Shown: positions 9,008 through 20,721, counted from the stretch's first letter. The stretch: 64,000 nt of DNA from Streptomyces sp. YPW6 (GCF_018866325.1 NZ_CP076457.1:2701001-2765000); one strand, 5' to 3'. The notes: generated from the sequence alone by a model not told the origin. Translations and numbers: made by a program.

Positions 9008-10561
9008 TCAGATCCAGGCAAGCTCCCACAGTCGCCAGGTGCCGGTGCCGTCGGAGAGGTACTGGGAGCCCGCGACCTCGGACTTGGCGACGACGTAGTC
9101 CTTCTTCTGCCACAGCGGCAGCAGCGGGACGTCCTCGCCGACGAGCGCCTGCATCTCCTTGAAGTCGCCGGAGGTGCGGCTGCGGTCGCTGAACTGCTGC
9201 GTGGCCGCGATCAGCTGGTCCATCTTCTTGCTGGAGTAGCCGCTGTGCAGGACGTTGCCGGTGCCGACGAGCGGCTGGCTGAAGGTGTCCGGGTCCGGGA
9301 AGTCGGGGAACCAGCCGACGGTGTACATGTCGTACTTACCGGCCGCGTACTCCTTCTGGTACTTCGTCCACTCCACGGCCCGCACCGAGACCTTGAACAG
9401 CCCGTCCTTCTCCAGCTGACGGCGCAGCTCGGCGGTCTCCTTGGTGTACTGGTCGCCCTCGCGGTAGGCGAAGTCGATGGCGACGGGGATCTCCACCCCG
9501 GCCTGCTCCAGCAGTTGCTCGGCGCGCTCCGGGTCGGAGGAGGGGTAGGCGTCGAAGAACGGGGTGCTGTGGCCGATGTACCCGGTGGGGATGAGCGAGT
9601 ACAGCGGGTCGACCGTGCCCTGGTAGACCTTCCGGACCAGCGGGCCCCGGTCGAGGAGCGCGGCGATGGCCTGGCGGACCTTCTTCTCCCCGAACGGCGA
9701 GTCCTCGCGGGAGTTGAAGATGATGTTGCGGATCTCGGCGCTGGCGGCCTCGGTCACCCGCACGTCCGGGTCGTTGACGTTGAGGTCGGCGAGCGTCTCG
9801 GACGGCAGCTGGCGGTGGGCGATGTCCACCTCGCCGTTGTCCCAGGACGTCTGGAGTTCCTCGGAGGTCTTGAAGTAGCGGATGTTGACCGCTTCGCCGG
9901 TCTTCTTGAGCGCGCCCCGGTACTTCAGGTTCGGCACGAGCTCGGCACGGTTCCCGGACTCGTACGACTTGAGGACGTACGGGCCGGAGCCGTCGACCTG
10001 GTTGCCCGCACGGAGCTTGTCGCCGGGGTACTGGGTGGAGTCGACGATCGCCGCGGCGCCGGTGGCGATCTTCTGCGGGAAGGTCGCGTCCCTGCCCGAC
10101 AGGTTGAACGTGATCGTGCGGCCCTCGGTCGTCACCGATTCCAGCGTGGGGAAGAGGCCCGCGGGACCGACGTCCGACTTGATCCGGAAGATCCGGTCGA
10201 AGGAGTACTTGACGTCCTCGGCGGTGATCTTGCGGCCGTTGGAGAAGGTCAGGTCGTCACGGAGCTTGCACTGGTACGTCTGGAGCTTCTGCCCGACGAA
10301 CCCGCAGCTCTCGGCGGCGTCCGGTTCCGGCGTGACGGCGTTGGGCTTGAACGTCATCAGCGACTGGTAGATGTTGCTGTAGATCGCCCAGGAGCCCGCG
10401 TCGTAGGCGCCGGCCGGGTCGAGCGAGGTGACGACGTCCGACGTCCCGACCGTGATCGCGTCGTTCTTCGCCTCCCCGGACGGGAGCAGTTGCCAGGCAC
10501 CGACGCCCGCTATGACCAAAACCGCGAGAATCGCGAGAATCCGTACCCGGACCGACCGCAT
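9008..10561 (-). CDS. ABC transporter substrate-binding protein, peptide/nickel (SBP_bac_5) family
   Basis: 517 residues. An uncleaved or cleaved signal helix (about residues 5-24) without a lipobox Cys is followed by a family-5 extracellular solute-binding domain: DVVTSLDPAGAYDAGSW, LRDDLTFSNGRKITAEDVKYS and GWFPDFPDPDTF are diagnostic. It would capture peptides or similar cationic solutes at the outer membrane face of the cytoplasmic membrane. ATG 10561 follows GGGAGAG; an upstream in-frame start at 10642 lacks a site. No permease or ATPase gene lies nearby, so it is an orphan or works with a distant transporter. Confidence 0.88.
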   Translation of the reverse strand: MRSVRVRILAILAVLVIAGVGAWQLLPSGEAKNDAITVGTSDVVTSLDPAGAYDAGSWAIYSNIYQSLMTFKPNAVTPEPDAAESCGFVGQKLQTYQCKLRDDLTFSNGRKITAEDVKYSFDRIFRIKSDVGPAGLFPTLESVTTEGRTITFNLSGRDATFPQKIATGAAAIVDSTQYPGDKLRAGNQVDGSGPYVLKSYESGNRAELVPNLKYRGALKKTGEAVNIRYFKTSEELQTSWDNGEVDIAHRQLPSETLADLNVNDPDVRVTEAASAEIRNIIFNSREDSPFGEKKVRQAIAALLDRGPLVRKVYQGTVDPLYSLIPTGYIGHSTPFFDAYPSSDPERAEQLLEQAGVEIPVAIDFAYREGDQYTKETAELRRQLEKDGLFKVSVRAVEWTKYQKEYAAGKYDMYTVGWFPDFPDPDTFSQPLVGTGNVLHSGYSSKKMDQLIAATQQFSDRSRTSGDFKEMQALVGEDVPLLPLWQKKDYVVAKSEVAGSQYLSDGTGTWRLWELAWI

Positions 10562-10834
10562 TGCCGTGCTCTCCCTATACCAGCCCCACCACGGCGGTCG
10601 CGTTTGTGACGCGCACGTCGCCGCATGTTCGCGCTCAGCCAATCACACGATTTTCACATCTGGAAGAGTAAATGGGGCTCTCACAGCCTTTTATTGGACA
10701 CGCACCGGAGGCCCTGTCCGAAAAGGCTGTTTCGCGCTTCCCACCTGCGGGTTTCCGTAGCTGACGGTGACGCTCCGGTGTGGATTTCATGATGCCGCAC
10801 CGAGGGGTTCCGGACCGTCGCACCCGCAACGCGG

Positions 10835-12262
10835 CTACGCCTGACGGGAGGCCAGCTCCACGACGGTGATGTCGGACGGAGCGCCCACCCGGACGGGCGG
10901 CCCCCAGGCGCCCGCGCCGCGCGAGACGAAGAGCTGGGTGTCGCCGTAGCGTTCGAGACCGGCGACGGTGGGGTTGGCCAGCGCGGCGAGGTGGTTCCCG
11001 GGCCAGAGCTGACCGCCGTGGGTGTGGCCGGAGAGCTGGAGGTCGACACCGTGCTCGACCGCGTCGTGGATGACGACCGGCTGGTGCGCCATCAGGACGG
11101 CGGCGCGGGCGCGGTCCCGGTCGCCCAGCGCGCGGCCGAAGTCGGGACCCTGCCCCTCGGTCTCGCCCGCGATGTCGTTGACGCCGGCGAGGTCGAAGCC
11201 CTCGATCTCGACCCGGGCGTTCTCCAGCGGGACCAGACCGAGTTCGCGGACGTGGTCGACCCACTGCTCGGCGCCGGAGAAGTACTCGTGGTTGCCGGTG
11301 ACGAAGTAGCTGCCGTGCCGGGCCCGCAGGGCGGCCAACGGCTCGGCGGCGGGGCCGAGGTCGGCCACGGAGCCGTCGACGAGGTCGCCGACGACGGCGA
11401 CCAGGTCGGGCGAGGTCGCGTTGATCGTGTCGACGATCCGGCGGGTGTGGGCGCGGCCGAGGATCGGGCCGATGTGGATGTCGCTGACCACGGCGATCCG
11501 GAAGCCGTGGGCGGCGCGGGGCAGTCTGGCCAGTGGGACGGTGACCCGCCGCACGCTCGGCCCGCGCAGCACGCCGTACGTGCCGTATCCGACGGTCGCG
11601 AGCCCGGCCGCGGCCGCCGCGCCGCCGACCACCCGGGAGACGAAGAGCCGGCGGGACGGCTGGAGGGCGGGCGCGGAGGTCCGGCCGGCCGGTTCCTCCA
11701 CCGGTTCCGCTTCGGCTTCCTGTTCCGCCTTGGGGCCGGGGACCCCGGATGGTGTACGCGCCGGCGCCTCCGAGGGGACCGGAACCCCGGCCGAGCCCGA
11801 CGCCACCAGTTCTTCGGTACGGGGGCGGGGCTCGTCCACGGCCCTTGCGAGGGGGCCGGAGGCGTCCTTGAGGGGTCCGGGAGTCTCCGCGGGGGTTCCG
11901 GAAGGCATTCCGCTTCTCGGCACGCCCCGCACCGCGTCCCGCCGGGCGAGGACCCGCAGGAGGATCGGGCGGACGACCTCGCCCACGAGCAGCGCCAGCG
12001 TCAGATAGAGCAGGCAGGCCAGCCACAGGAAGCCCGGCCAGGCCAGCACCTGCTGGAGCAGGAAGGGGGCGCCCAGCCGGCCCGAGGTCATGGCGCCGAG
12101 GCTCAGCAGCGGCAGGACGAAGGCCGCGACGGTGCCCGCCCGGCGCAGCCGGCTCCCGGGCGCCGTCGTGTCACCGACGAAGCGCCGCCACACGTACCGG
12201 TGCACGGCGCCGAGCAGCGCCAGCACCACGAGGCCCACCAGGGCGAAGACCACTGCAGCCAT
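10835..12262 (-). CDS. membrane-anchored metallophosphoesterase (YaeI-like)
   Basis: 475 residues. Three N-terminal membrane helices (about 3-20, 46-64, 70-98), a long Pro/Glu-rich cytoplasmic-type linker (about 115-200), a further hydrophobic helix near 215-232, then the calcineurin-like phosphoesterase domain. Its metal ligands are in VSDIHIG, GDLVDG, GNHEY, MAHQP and SGHTHGGQ. Proteins of this architecture are suggested to hydrolyse lipid-linked or nucleotide phosphoesters; the substrate here is unknown. It lies 24 bases downstream of the small membrane protein gene on the same strand, so they are probably co-transcribed. Confidence 0.85.
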   Translation of the reverse strand: MAAVVFALVGLVVLALLGAVHRYVWRRFVGDTTAPGSRLRRAGTVAAFVLPLLSLGAMTSGRLGAPFLLQQVLAWPGFLWLACLLYLTLALLVGEVVRPILLRVLARRDAVRGVPRSGMPSGTPAETPGPLKDASGPLARAVDEPRPRTEELVASGSAGVPVPSEAPARTPSGVPGPKAEQEAEAEPVEEPAGRTSAPALQPSRRLFVSRVVGGAAAAAGLATVGYGTYGVLRGPSVRRVTVPLARLPRAAHGFRIAVVSDIHIGPILGRAHTRRIVDTINATSPDLVAVVGDLVDGSVADLGPAAEPLAALRARHGSYFVTGNHEYFSGAEQWVDHVRELGLVPLENARVEIEGFDLAGVNDIAGETEGQGPDFGRALGDRDRARAAVLMAHQPVVIHDAVEHGVDLQLSGHTHGGQLWPGNHLAALANPTVAGLERYGDTQLFVSRGAGAWGPPVRVGAPSDITVVELASRQA

Positions 12263-12286
12263 CCGAGCTTCCCCATGTTCCCGTCG

Positions 12287-12532
12287 TCATGCGCGTGTGT
12301 CGCGCGAAGCCCGGACTCCGCGCAACCCGATCACGCCGACCGCCGTCCCCAGAAGAAAGGACGTGATGGCGAGCAGCAGGTGCACCCAGAAGTACCCGGT
12401 CGGTTCGCCCGCGTCGTCGAAGGCGAGCCCGCTGCCGTCCTGCCACAGGTTCTTGACGAAAGTGATCCAGATGAACCAGCTCCACACCCCGAACGCGAGC
12501 AGGAACCAGGACACACGGCGGCTGAGCTTCAT
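12287..12532 (-). CDS. small two-helix membrane protein
   Basis: 81 residues with two predicted membrane helices (SWFLLAFGVWSWFIWITFV and FWVHLLLAITSFLLGTAVGVIGL) joined by an acidic loop. A gene of this type sits between the metallophosphoesterase and the D,D-carboxypeptidase in other Streptomyces as I recall. The ATG at 12532 is 133 bases from the carboxypeptidase start, giving a divergent promoter region. Function unknown. Confidence 0.8.
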   Translation of the reverse strand: MKLSRRVSWFLLAFGVWSWFIWITFVKNLWQDGSGLAFDDAGEPTGYFWVHLLLAITSFLLGTAVGVIGLRGVRASRDTRA

Positions 12533-12665
12533 GGGTCCAGTATCGCCGCCGTCTCCCGGTCCTCTCCTGCGGGGTGGCGTCCGAACGGGGCCGTCCTGGC
12601 GTACCCTGCGGCGGGTCAGCCGGTCCGGGTCCTCATCCCTCACTTCGCCCTGTACGTTTCCGACC

Positions 12666-14072
12666 GTGCCTGTTCTGAAAAAGATCGCCCTCACGATCAC
12701 GTCCGCCGCCCTGTTGTCCGGTTTCGTCCTGAGTCCGGCCGTGGCGGCCGACAAGGACAAGAGCGACGACAAGCAGCCCAAGCCGCCGAGCACGATGTCC
12801 AGTCTCGGCGGGGAGCAGCTCGGCAAGGCCGGCACCCAGGTCAACCTGGGCGCGGGGGCACCGGTGCTGCCGAAGAAGCTGTCGGGCCGGTCGTGGATCG
12901 TCGCGGACGCGGAGAGCGGGGACGTCCTGGCGGCGCACAACGCGCACTGGCGGCTGCCGCCCGCCTCCACCCTGAAGATGCTCTTCGCGGACACGGTGCT
13001 GCCCGCGCTCCAGCCCACCCAGACCCACACGGTCTCGGAGAGCGAGCTGGCGGGGGTCGGCGAGGGCAGCAGTCTGGTCGGGATCAAGGAGGACCACACC
13101 TACACGGTCCACGATCTGTGGCTCGGGGTGTTCCTGCGCTCGGGCAACGACGCGGTGCACGTCCTCTCCGAGATGTACGGCGGGCTCCCGCAGACGGTGG
13201 CCGCGATGCAGAAGCACGCGGAGGAGCTCCAGGCCCTGGACACCGTGGTGGTCTCGCCGGACGGGTACGACGCGCCGCGCCAGGTCTCCAGCGCCTACGA
13301 CCTGACGCTGATCGCCCGCAGCGGGATGCAGAAGAAGGACTTCCGCGAGTACGCGGCGACCGCGTCGGCCGACTTCCCCGGCGAGAAGAAGAAGGGGAAG
13401 AAGCGCGAGTCCTTCGAGATCCAGAACACCAACCGGCTGATCACCGGGGACATCGGCGTGGATCCGTACCAGGGCATCGCGGGTGTCAAGAACGGCTACA
13501 CCACCCACGCGGGCAACACCTTCACCGGCGTCGCGGAGCGCAACGGCAAGGTCCTCCTGGTCACGGTGATGAACCCGTCCGCGGAGGAGAGCCACGCCGT
13601 CTACAAGGAGGCCGCCCACCTGCTCGACTGGGGCTTCTCCGCCAGCGGCAAGGTGACCCCGGTCGGCCAGCTGGTGCCGCCGAAGTCCCTGGACACCGGC
13701 ATCTCGACCGGCGGCAAGGGCGCGGCTCCCGCCGCCGACCAGGGCACCGGCGGCCAGGCGAAGGCCGCGCACGCGTCGGCGGCCTCGAAGGGGTCCAGCG
13801 GGGTCGGGGTCGCGCTGGCGATCATCGGCGGTCTGCTGGTGGTCGTGGCCGCCGGGGTGTTCCTGGTCAACCGCCGCTGGCCGGTGCCGGGGCTGGGCAG
13901 CCGCCCCGCACCGGCGGCGGACGCGCCGGAGGCGGACGCACCGGAGGCAGACGGGCCGGAGGCAGACGGGCCGGAGGCGAAGGACTCCGGCGCGACGGCC
14001 GACGTGGTCCCGGCCGCCGAGCGTGCCGCCCCGGCCGCCGAGGACGCGGGAAAGCCCGCCGACAAGTCCTAG
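12666..14072 (+). CDS. D-alanyl-D-alanine carboxypeptidase, S11 (PBP5-like), with C-terminal membrane anchor
   Basis: 468 residues. Signal peptide about 1-28 (IALTITSAALLSGFVLSPAVAA). Penicillin-binding motifs: S101-T-L-K104, S159-G-N161, and K275-N-G277 where the canonical third motif is KTG. It trims the terminal D-Ala of peptidoglycan pentapeptides. A membrane helix near residues 379-399 (VGVALAIIGGLLVVVAAGVFLV) is followed by a cytoplasmic tail containing four APEAD/GPEAD-type repeats. GTG 12666 is chosen as the codon directly before the basic signal tip. It ends at a strong terminator shared with the convergent BrkB gene. Confidence 0.88.
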   Translation: MPVLKKIALTITSAALLSGFVLSPAVAADKDKSDDKQPKPPSTMSSLGGEQLGKAGTQVNLGAGAPVLPKKLSGRSWIVADAESGDVLAAHNAHWRLPPASTLKMLFADTVLPALQPTQTHTVSESELAGVGEGSSLVGIKEDHTYTVHDLWLGVFLRSGNDAVHVLSEMYGGLPQTVAAMQKHAEELQALDTVVVSPDGYDAPRQVSSAYDLTLIARSGMQKKDFREYAATASADFPGEKKKGKKRESFEIQNTNRLITGDIGVDPYQGIAGVKNGYTTHAGNTFTGVAERNGKVLLVTVMNPSAEESHAVYKEAAHLLDWGFSASGKVTPVGQLVPPKSLDTGISTGGKGAAPAADQGTGGQAKAAHASAASKGSSGVGVALAIIGGLLVVVAAGVFLVNRRWPVPGLGSRPAPAADAPEADAPEADGPEADGPEAKDSGATADVVPAAERAAPAAEDAGKPADKS

Positions 14073-14078
14073 GACGGT

Positions 14079-14114
14079 CTGTCGGCGCCCCGCCGCGCGG
14101 CGGGGCGCCGACAG
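14079..14114. terminator. bidirectional terminator, perfect 36-base palindrome
   Basis: Half-site ctgtcggcgccccgccgc is followed directly by its reverse complement. It fills the whole gap between the converging carboxypeptidase and BrkB/YihY genes. Confidence 0.8.
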
Positions 14115-14115
14115 G

Positions 14116-15078
14116 TCAGACGCGGGTGGAGCCGCCGGGCGCCTCGGTCCCGGCGGCTTCTTTGCTGTCGGCCCCCTCGGCGTCCGCGGCCCGGTCCGCC
14201 GCCTCCTTCCCCGGCTCGACCTCTTCCTCCTTGCTCCCGGTCGCCGTCCAGGCGGAGCAGAACAGCAGGAGCTTGGCGGTGAAGTTGATCCACAGGAGCA
14301 GGGCGATCGGCACGCCGAACGCGCCGTACATGCTCTTGCCCGCCACGTCCCTCATGTAGCTGCCGAGCAGCAGCTTGAGCAGTTCGAAGCCGACCGCCCC
14401 GAGCAGCGCAGCGACCACGAGACGCCGCCGGGGCGGCTCCACGCCGGGCAGCAGGGTCAGCAGGTAGAGGAGCAGCAGGAAGTCGGCGACGACCGCGACC
14501 GCCAGTGCGGCCACCCGGAGCAGGATGCCGCCGGCCCCGCCCTCGGAGATGCCGATCTGGTCGGCGGTCCAGCCGACCGCCGTCGAACCGATGGTGGACA
14601 CCGCCACGGTGGCGAGCGCCGCGCCGCCGAGGCCGACGAGCAGCATGGCGTCCTTCACCTTCGCGACGACGGGGTTGGCCTCCTGTACGTCGTCCAGCTC
14701 CCAGACCGCGCGCAGGCACTCGCGCAGCGAGCCGACCCAGCCGACGCCGGTGAACAGCAGCAGCGCACCGGCCACCAGCCCGACCGTGCCCGCGTTGGCG
14801 ACCAGACCGTCGATGCCGAGCTGGTCGGAGATGCCGGGCACCTGGTCGGCGAGTTCGTCCTTGATGGTGTCGAGCTGCTTGTCGCTCAGCAGGGCGGCGG
14901 CGATCGCCGCGCCCACCGCGATCAGCGGGAAGAGGGCGAGAAAGCTGATGAAGGTGATCGCCGCCGCGAGCCGGGCCCAGTGGACCCGGTCCAGCCGCTC
15001 GTAGGAACGCCAGGCGTGCGTCTCCATCAGCCGGGCGACCAGGGGCCCGATCACCGGGAGTTTTTTGAGCCAGTCCAT
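14116..15078 (-). CDS. YihY/BrkB-family inner membrane protein
   Basis: 320 residues with six predicted membrane helices starting at LAAAITFISFLALFPLIAVGAAIAAALL; the order of helices and the ALLLWINFTAKLLLFCSAWTA motif near the C-terminus are typical of YihY/BrkB. Once described as RNase BN, the family is now regarded as a putative transporter or lipid-handling protein of unknown substrate. The acidic C-terminal tail is variable. ATG 15078 has GGAGG about 14 bases upstream, rather far, but no closer in-frame start exists. Confidence 0.85.
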   Translation of the reverse strand: MDWLKKLPVIGPLVARLMETHAWRSYERLDRVHWARLAAAITFISFLALFPLIAVGAAIAAALLSDKQLDTIKDELADQVPGISDQLGIDGLVANAGTVGLVAGALLLFTGVGWVGSLRECLRAVWELDDVQEANPVVAKVKDAMLLVGLGGAALATVAVSTIGSTAVGWTADQIGISEGGAGGILLRVAALAVAVVADFLLLLYLLTLLPGVEPPRRRLVVAALLGAVGFELLKLLLGSYMRDVAGKSMYGAFGVPIALLLWINFTAKLLLFCSAWTATGSKEEEVEPGKEAADRAADAEGADSKEAAGTEAPGGSTRV

Positions 15079-15250
15079 GACGTCACGCGTACCCTCCTGA
15101 GCCCGGAACACCAGCGGCCCGCCCAGGACTCTCCCGGACACGCCCGGCGGATCCGCGTCACCATGCGCTGACACTCACTCCGTCACCCGTTCCGGTGAGC
15201 GAATTCACCAATGCCGCAAAGGTGATTTCCCGGACGATACGGTCACCCTC

Positions 15251-16615
15251 ATGTCCGTCGACACCGTGTCCTTGACCGGCTGGGGCCGCACCGCCCCGAC
15301 GACCGCCGTGCGTTTCCGGCCCCGTGGTTACGAGGAGGCGGCCGCCGTCGTCCGGGGACGCGGGCCCCGGGGCGTCATCGCGCGCGGGCTGGGGAGGTCG
15401 CCCGGGGACGCGGCGCAGAACGCGGGCGGGTCGGTGCTCGACCTGTCGGGCCTGGCCCGGATCGGCGGGGTGGATGCCGCCGCCGGCGTGGTGCGCTGCG
15501 ACGCGGGGGTGAGCCTGGAACGGCTGCTGCGGGTCCTGCTGCCGCTGGGCTGGCTGCCGCCGCTGCTGCCGGGGACGGGCAGGGTGACGGTCGGCGGGGC
15601 GATCGGCTCCGATGCGCCCGGCCTCGACCATCGGCGGGCGGGGTCCTTCACCCGGCACGTGAGCGCCCTGGAGCTGCTCACCGCCGACGGCGAGGTGCGG
15701 ACGGTCCTGCCGGGCACCGCCCTCTTCGACGCGACCGCCGGGGGCCTCGGGCTGACCGGGGTGGTCCTGGGCGCCACGCTGCGGCTGAGGCGTGTCACCA
15801 CGGGGCTGATGTCGGTCTCCACCGAGCGTGCCGGGGACCTGGACGACCTGCTGGCCCGTTTCACCGCGGGCGGCGACCGGCTGCCGTACGCCTCCGCCTG
15901 GGTCGACCTGACGGCCCGGGGCCGGGCGACCGGGCGCGGGGTCCTCACCCGGGGGGAGCACGCGACTCCCGATATGCGCCTGGGGTACGCCGGGCGCACT
16001 CGGCTGTTCGCGCGCCCTGCGGCAGCGCCGGGCAGACCGGCCTTCCCCGGGCTCCCCCCGCTGCCGGGCGGCCGGCTCGGCCCGGCGGCCGCGGCGCTGT
16101 GCAACGAGGCCCGCTACCGCGGCTCGCCCCGTGCGCGGACCGGCGAGCTGCGCCCGGTCCACGCCTTCTTCCACGCCTCCGACGCGCTCCCGGACGTACG
16201 CCCCCTCTACGGCCGGGGCGGCCTGGTGCGCTACCGGTTCACCGTCGGGGACGGCCAGGAGGAGACCCTGCATCGGGTGGTGCGCCGGATCGCCGCGCGG
16301 CGGAGCCCCGCCGTGCGCGCCGTCCTCCAGCGGTTCGGGGCGGCGGACCCCGGCCTGTTGTCGTTCGCCTCGCCCGGCTGGTGCCTGGAGCTGGATCTGC
16401 CCGCGGCTCTGCCCGGTCTTGCCCGCTTCCTGGACGGCGTCGACGAGGAGGTGGCCGCCGCCGGGGGCCGGGTGTGCTTGGCGGAGGACGCCCGGATGCG
16501 GCCCGGGACGGCGGCGGCGATGTACCCGCGGCTGACGGAGTTCCGGGAGCTGCGGGCCCGGCTCGACCCGGCGGGTGCGTTCCGCTCGGACCTGTCGCGC
16601 CGCCTCGGACTCTGA
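15251..16615 (+). CDS. DprE1-like FAD-linked oxidoreductase with altered active-site residues
   Basis: 454 residues, close to mycobacterial DprE1. FAD-binding RGLGRSPGDAAQN and the GSFTRHVSALELLTADGE block align well with decaprenylphosphoryl-ribose oxidase, which oxidises C2 of the polyprenyl sugar. Compared with my recollection of the M. tuberculosis protein, H132 aligns with P123, N385 with C378, C387 with E380 and K418 with E412. The substrate pocket is therefore different, and DprE1 activity cannot be assumed. The next gene is DprE2-like with 43 bases between them, so the two probably perform a linked oxidation and reduction of a sugar or another hydroxyl group. Confidence 0.78.
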   Translation: MSVDTVSLTGWGRTAPTTAVRFRPRGYEEAAAVVRGRGPRGVIARGLGRSPGDAAQNAGGSVLDLSGLARIGGVDAAAGVVRCDAGVSLERLLRVLLPLGWLPPLLPGTGRVTVGGAIGSDAPGLDHRRAGSFTRHVSALELLTADGEVRTVLPGTALFDATAGGLGLTGVVLGATLRLRRVTTGLMSVSTERAGDLDDLLARFTAGGDRLPYASAWVDLTARGRATGRGVLTRGEHATPDMRLGYAGRTRLFARPAAAPGRPAFPGLPPLPGGRLGPAAAALCNEARYRGSPRARTGELRPVHAFFHASDALPDVRPLYGRGGLVRYRFTVGDGQEETLHRVVRRIAARRSPAVRAVLQRFGAADPGLLSFASPGWCLELDLPAALPGLARFLDGVDEEVAAAGGRVCLAEDARMRPGTAAAMYPRLTEFRELRARLDPAGAFRSDLSRRLGL

Positions 16616-16658
16616 CCGGCACAAGAAGAATCCCACCCCATCTGACCAGGAGCTTTCC

Positions 16659-17414
16659 GTGAAGGATGCCTTCGGCGCCCCGCAGTCCCTGCTCGTCCTC
16701 GGCGGCACGTCGGAGATCGCCCTGGCCACCGCGCGCCGGCTGATCGCCCTGCGTACGCGCCGGGTCTGGCTGGCCGGGCGGCCCTCCCCCGCCCTGGACG
16801 CGGCCGCCGCCGAACTGCGCGGGCGCGGGGCCGACGTCCGCACCGTCGACTTCGACGCGCTGGACCCGGACTCGCACGAGGTCACCCTCGGCAAGGTCTT
16901 CGCGGAGGGCGATGTCGACGTGGTGCTGATGGCGTTCGGGGTCCTCGGCGATCAGGCGCGGGACGAGGAGGAACCGATGGCCGCCGTCCGGGTCGCCCAG
17001 ACCAACTACACGGGGGCGGTCTCCGCCGGGCTGGTGTGCGCGGGCGCACTCCAGGCGCAGGGGCACGGTTCGCTGGTGGTGCTGTCCTCGGTGGCCGGGG
17101 AGCGCGCCCGGCGCGCGGACTTCATCTACGGCTCCAGCAAGGCGGGGCTCGACGCGTTCGCCCAGGGGCTCGGCGACGCCCTCCAGGGGACCGGGGTGCA
17201 GGTGATGGTGGTCCGGCCCGGGTTCGTCCGGACCCGGGCGACGGCGGGACTGCCGGAGCAGCCGCTCGCGACCGGGCCCGAGGAGGTCGCGGAGGCGATC
17301 GTCACGGGGCTGCGGCGGCGCTCGGAGACCGTGTGGGTGCCCGGTTCGCTGCGGGTGGTGATGGCGGCGCTGCGGCACGTGCCGCGCCCGCTGTTCCGGC
17401 GGCTGCCGGTCTGA
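16659..17414 (+). CDS. DprE2-like short-chain dehydrogenase/reductase
   Basis: 251 residues. The Rossmann motif is LVLGGTSEIALATARRL, the form typical of decaprenylphospho-erythro-pentofuranosid-2-ulose reductase, and the SDR catalytic residues are S (VLSSVAG), Y and K in DFIYGSSKAGL. It would reduce the keto product of the upstream oxidoreductase with NAD(P)H. GTG 16659 has CAGGAG six bases upstream. Streptomyces has no mycobacterial arabinogalactan, so the end product is unknown. Confidence 0.82.
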   Translation: MKDAFGAPQSLLVLGGTSEIALATARRLIALRTRRVWLAGRPSPALDAAAAELRGRGADVRTVDFDALDPDSHEVTLGKVFAEGDVDVVLMAFGVLGDQARDEEEPMAAVRVAQTNYTGAVSAGLVCAGALQAQGHGSLVVLSSVAGERARRADFIYGSSKAGLDAFAQGLGDALQGTGVQVMVVRPGFVRTRATAGLPEQPLATGPEEVAEAIVTGLRRRSETVWVPGSLRVVMAALRHVPRPLFRRLPV

Positions 17415-17438
17415 GCTCCCCGGGCCGCGGAGGGGCGC

Positions 17439-18041
17439 TCAGGGCCGGAGCGACGGGGCCGGCGAGGACGCCTCGATGGTGTAGCCGCTCTGGGCGGGGA
17501 CGGCGGGCGCGCCGCCGCCTCCGCCGAACGGGAAGTCGCGGAGCTTGCGCCAGACGGCGTCGGGGCCCTGCTCGTACAGCGCGAAGGAACCGCAGGTCCA
17601 GGCGGCCTCGTAGTCGGCGAGCTCCGCGTAGGCCCGGTCCATGGCCTCCTCGGAGATGCCGTGGGCCACGGTGACGTGCGGGTGGTACGGGAACTGGAGC
17701 TCGCGGACCAGGGGCCCGGAGGCGTCCCGGACCCGCTTCTGGAGCCAGGAGCAGGCCGAGGCGCCCGCGACGACCTGCACGAAGACGACGGGCGACAGCG
17801 GGCGGAACGTGCCGGTGCCGGAGAGCCGCATCGGGAACGGCCGGCCGGCTGTGGCGATCGTTTCGAGATGCGCCTCGATCGCGGGCAGGTCCGCCGCGTC
17901 CGCCTCCGTCGGCGGGAGCAGGGTGACGTGGGTGGGAATGCCGTAGGCGGCAGGGTCCCCGAAGCTGGCGCGGCGCTCCTGGAGGAAGCTGCCGCAGGGC
18001 TCCGGGACCGCGATCGAAACGCCGAGCGTTACGGTCCCCAC
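17439..18041 (-). CDS. 2'-5' RNA ligase / cyclic phosphodiesterase family protein
   Basis: 200 residues with the two HxT signatures of the 2H phosphoesterase superfamily, HVTLLPP and HPHVTVAHG. Members ligate or hydrolyse 2',3'-cyclic phosphate ends of RNA or nucleotides; the natural substrate in actinobacteria is not established. GTG 18041 is preferred because GGAGGAG lies just upstream; longer readings from 18080 or 18140 lack a site. Ends 25 bases from the converging DprE2-like gene. Confidence 0.85.
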   Translation of the reverse strand: MGTVTLGVSIAVPEPCGSFLQERRASFGDPAAYGIPTHVTLLPPTEADAADLPAIEAHLETIATAGRPFPMRLSGTGTFRPLSPVVFVQVVAGASACSWLQKRVRDASGPLVRELQFPYHPHVTVAHGISEEAMDRAYAELADYEAAWTCGSFALYEQGPDAVWRKLRDFPFGGGGGAPAVPAQSGYTIEASSPAPSLRP

Positions 18042-18162
18042 GTCGTACTCCTCCGTCGTCGATGGTCGGTTTTCGGTCATGCCGCGCGGGCCGGGTGCCC
18101 GGCCCGCGCGTTCCGCCGCCAGTGTGGCCCCTGCGGCCACGATCTCGCCAGGGTCCTTGGAC

Positions 18163-19242
<1,080 letters not shown>

Positions 19243-19467
19243 TCAGGTGCCCGGGTCATCTCCGGCAGCCGGTGCGGGGCGGGCAGGGCGCGTCATCGCA
19301 CGGTCCCGGAGCACGGGAGCGCACGGCTGGGACGAACCCCGCATTCCGGCGCGCCCGGCGTGCGACGGCGGGCACGCCGCCGGATGAAGGTTTCCCGGCG
19401 CGGGTCCCGGCCGACGATACAAAGTGGGCACCACCCGCCGCCCAGCCGCACGACGAACGGAGATCCC

Positions 19468-20676
<1,209 letters not shown>

Positions 20677-20721
20677 GGCCCGCCGTCGGCCCTGCGCCGC
20701 CGCACCGCCGCCCGGCAGACG

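Noticed and set aside
10991..14359. Very long open frame on the plus strand (1122 codons)
   Set aside because: It runs antisense to the metallophosphoesterase and through the carboxypeptidase in another phase. Its composition (Arg/Gly/Ala runs) is the usual high-GC shadow; no domain.
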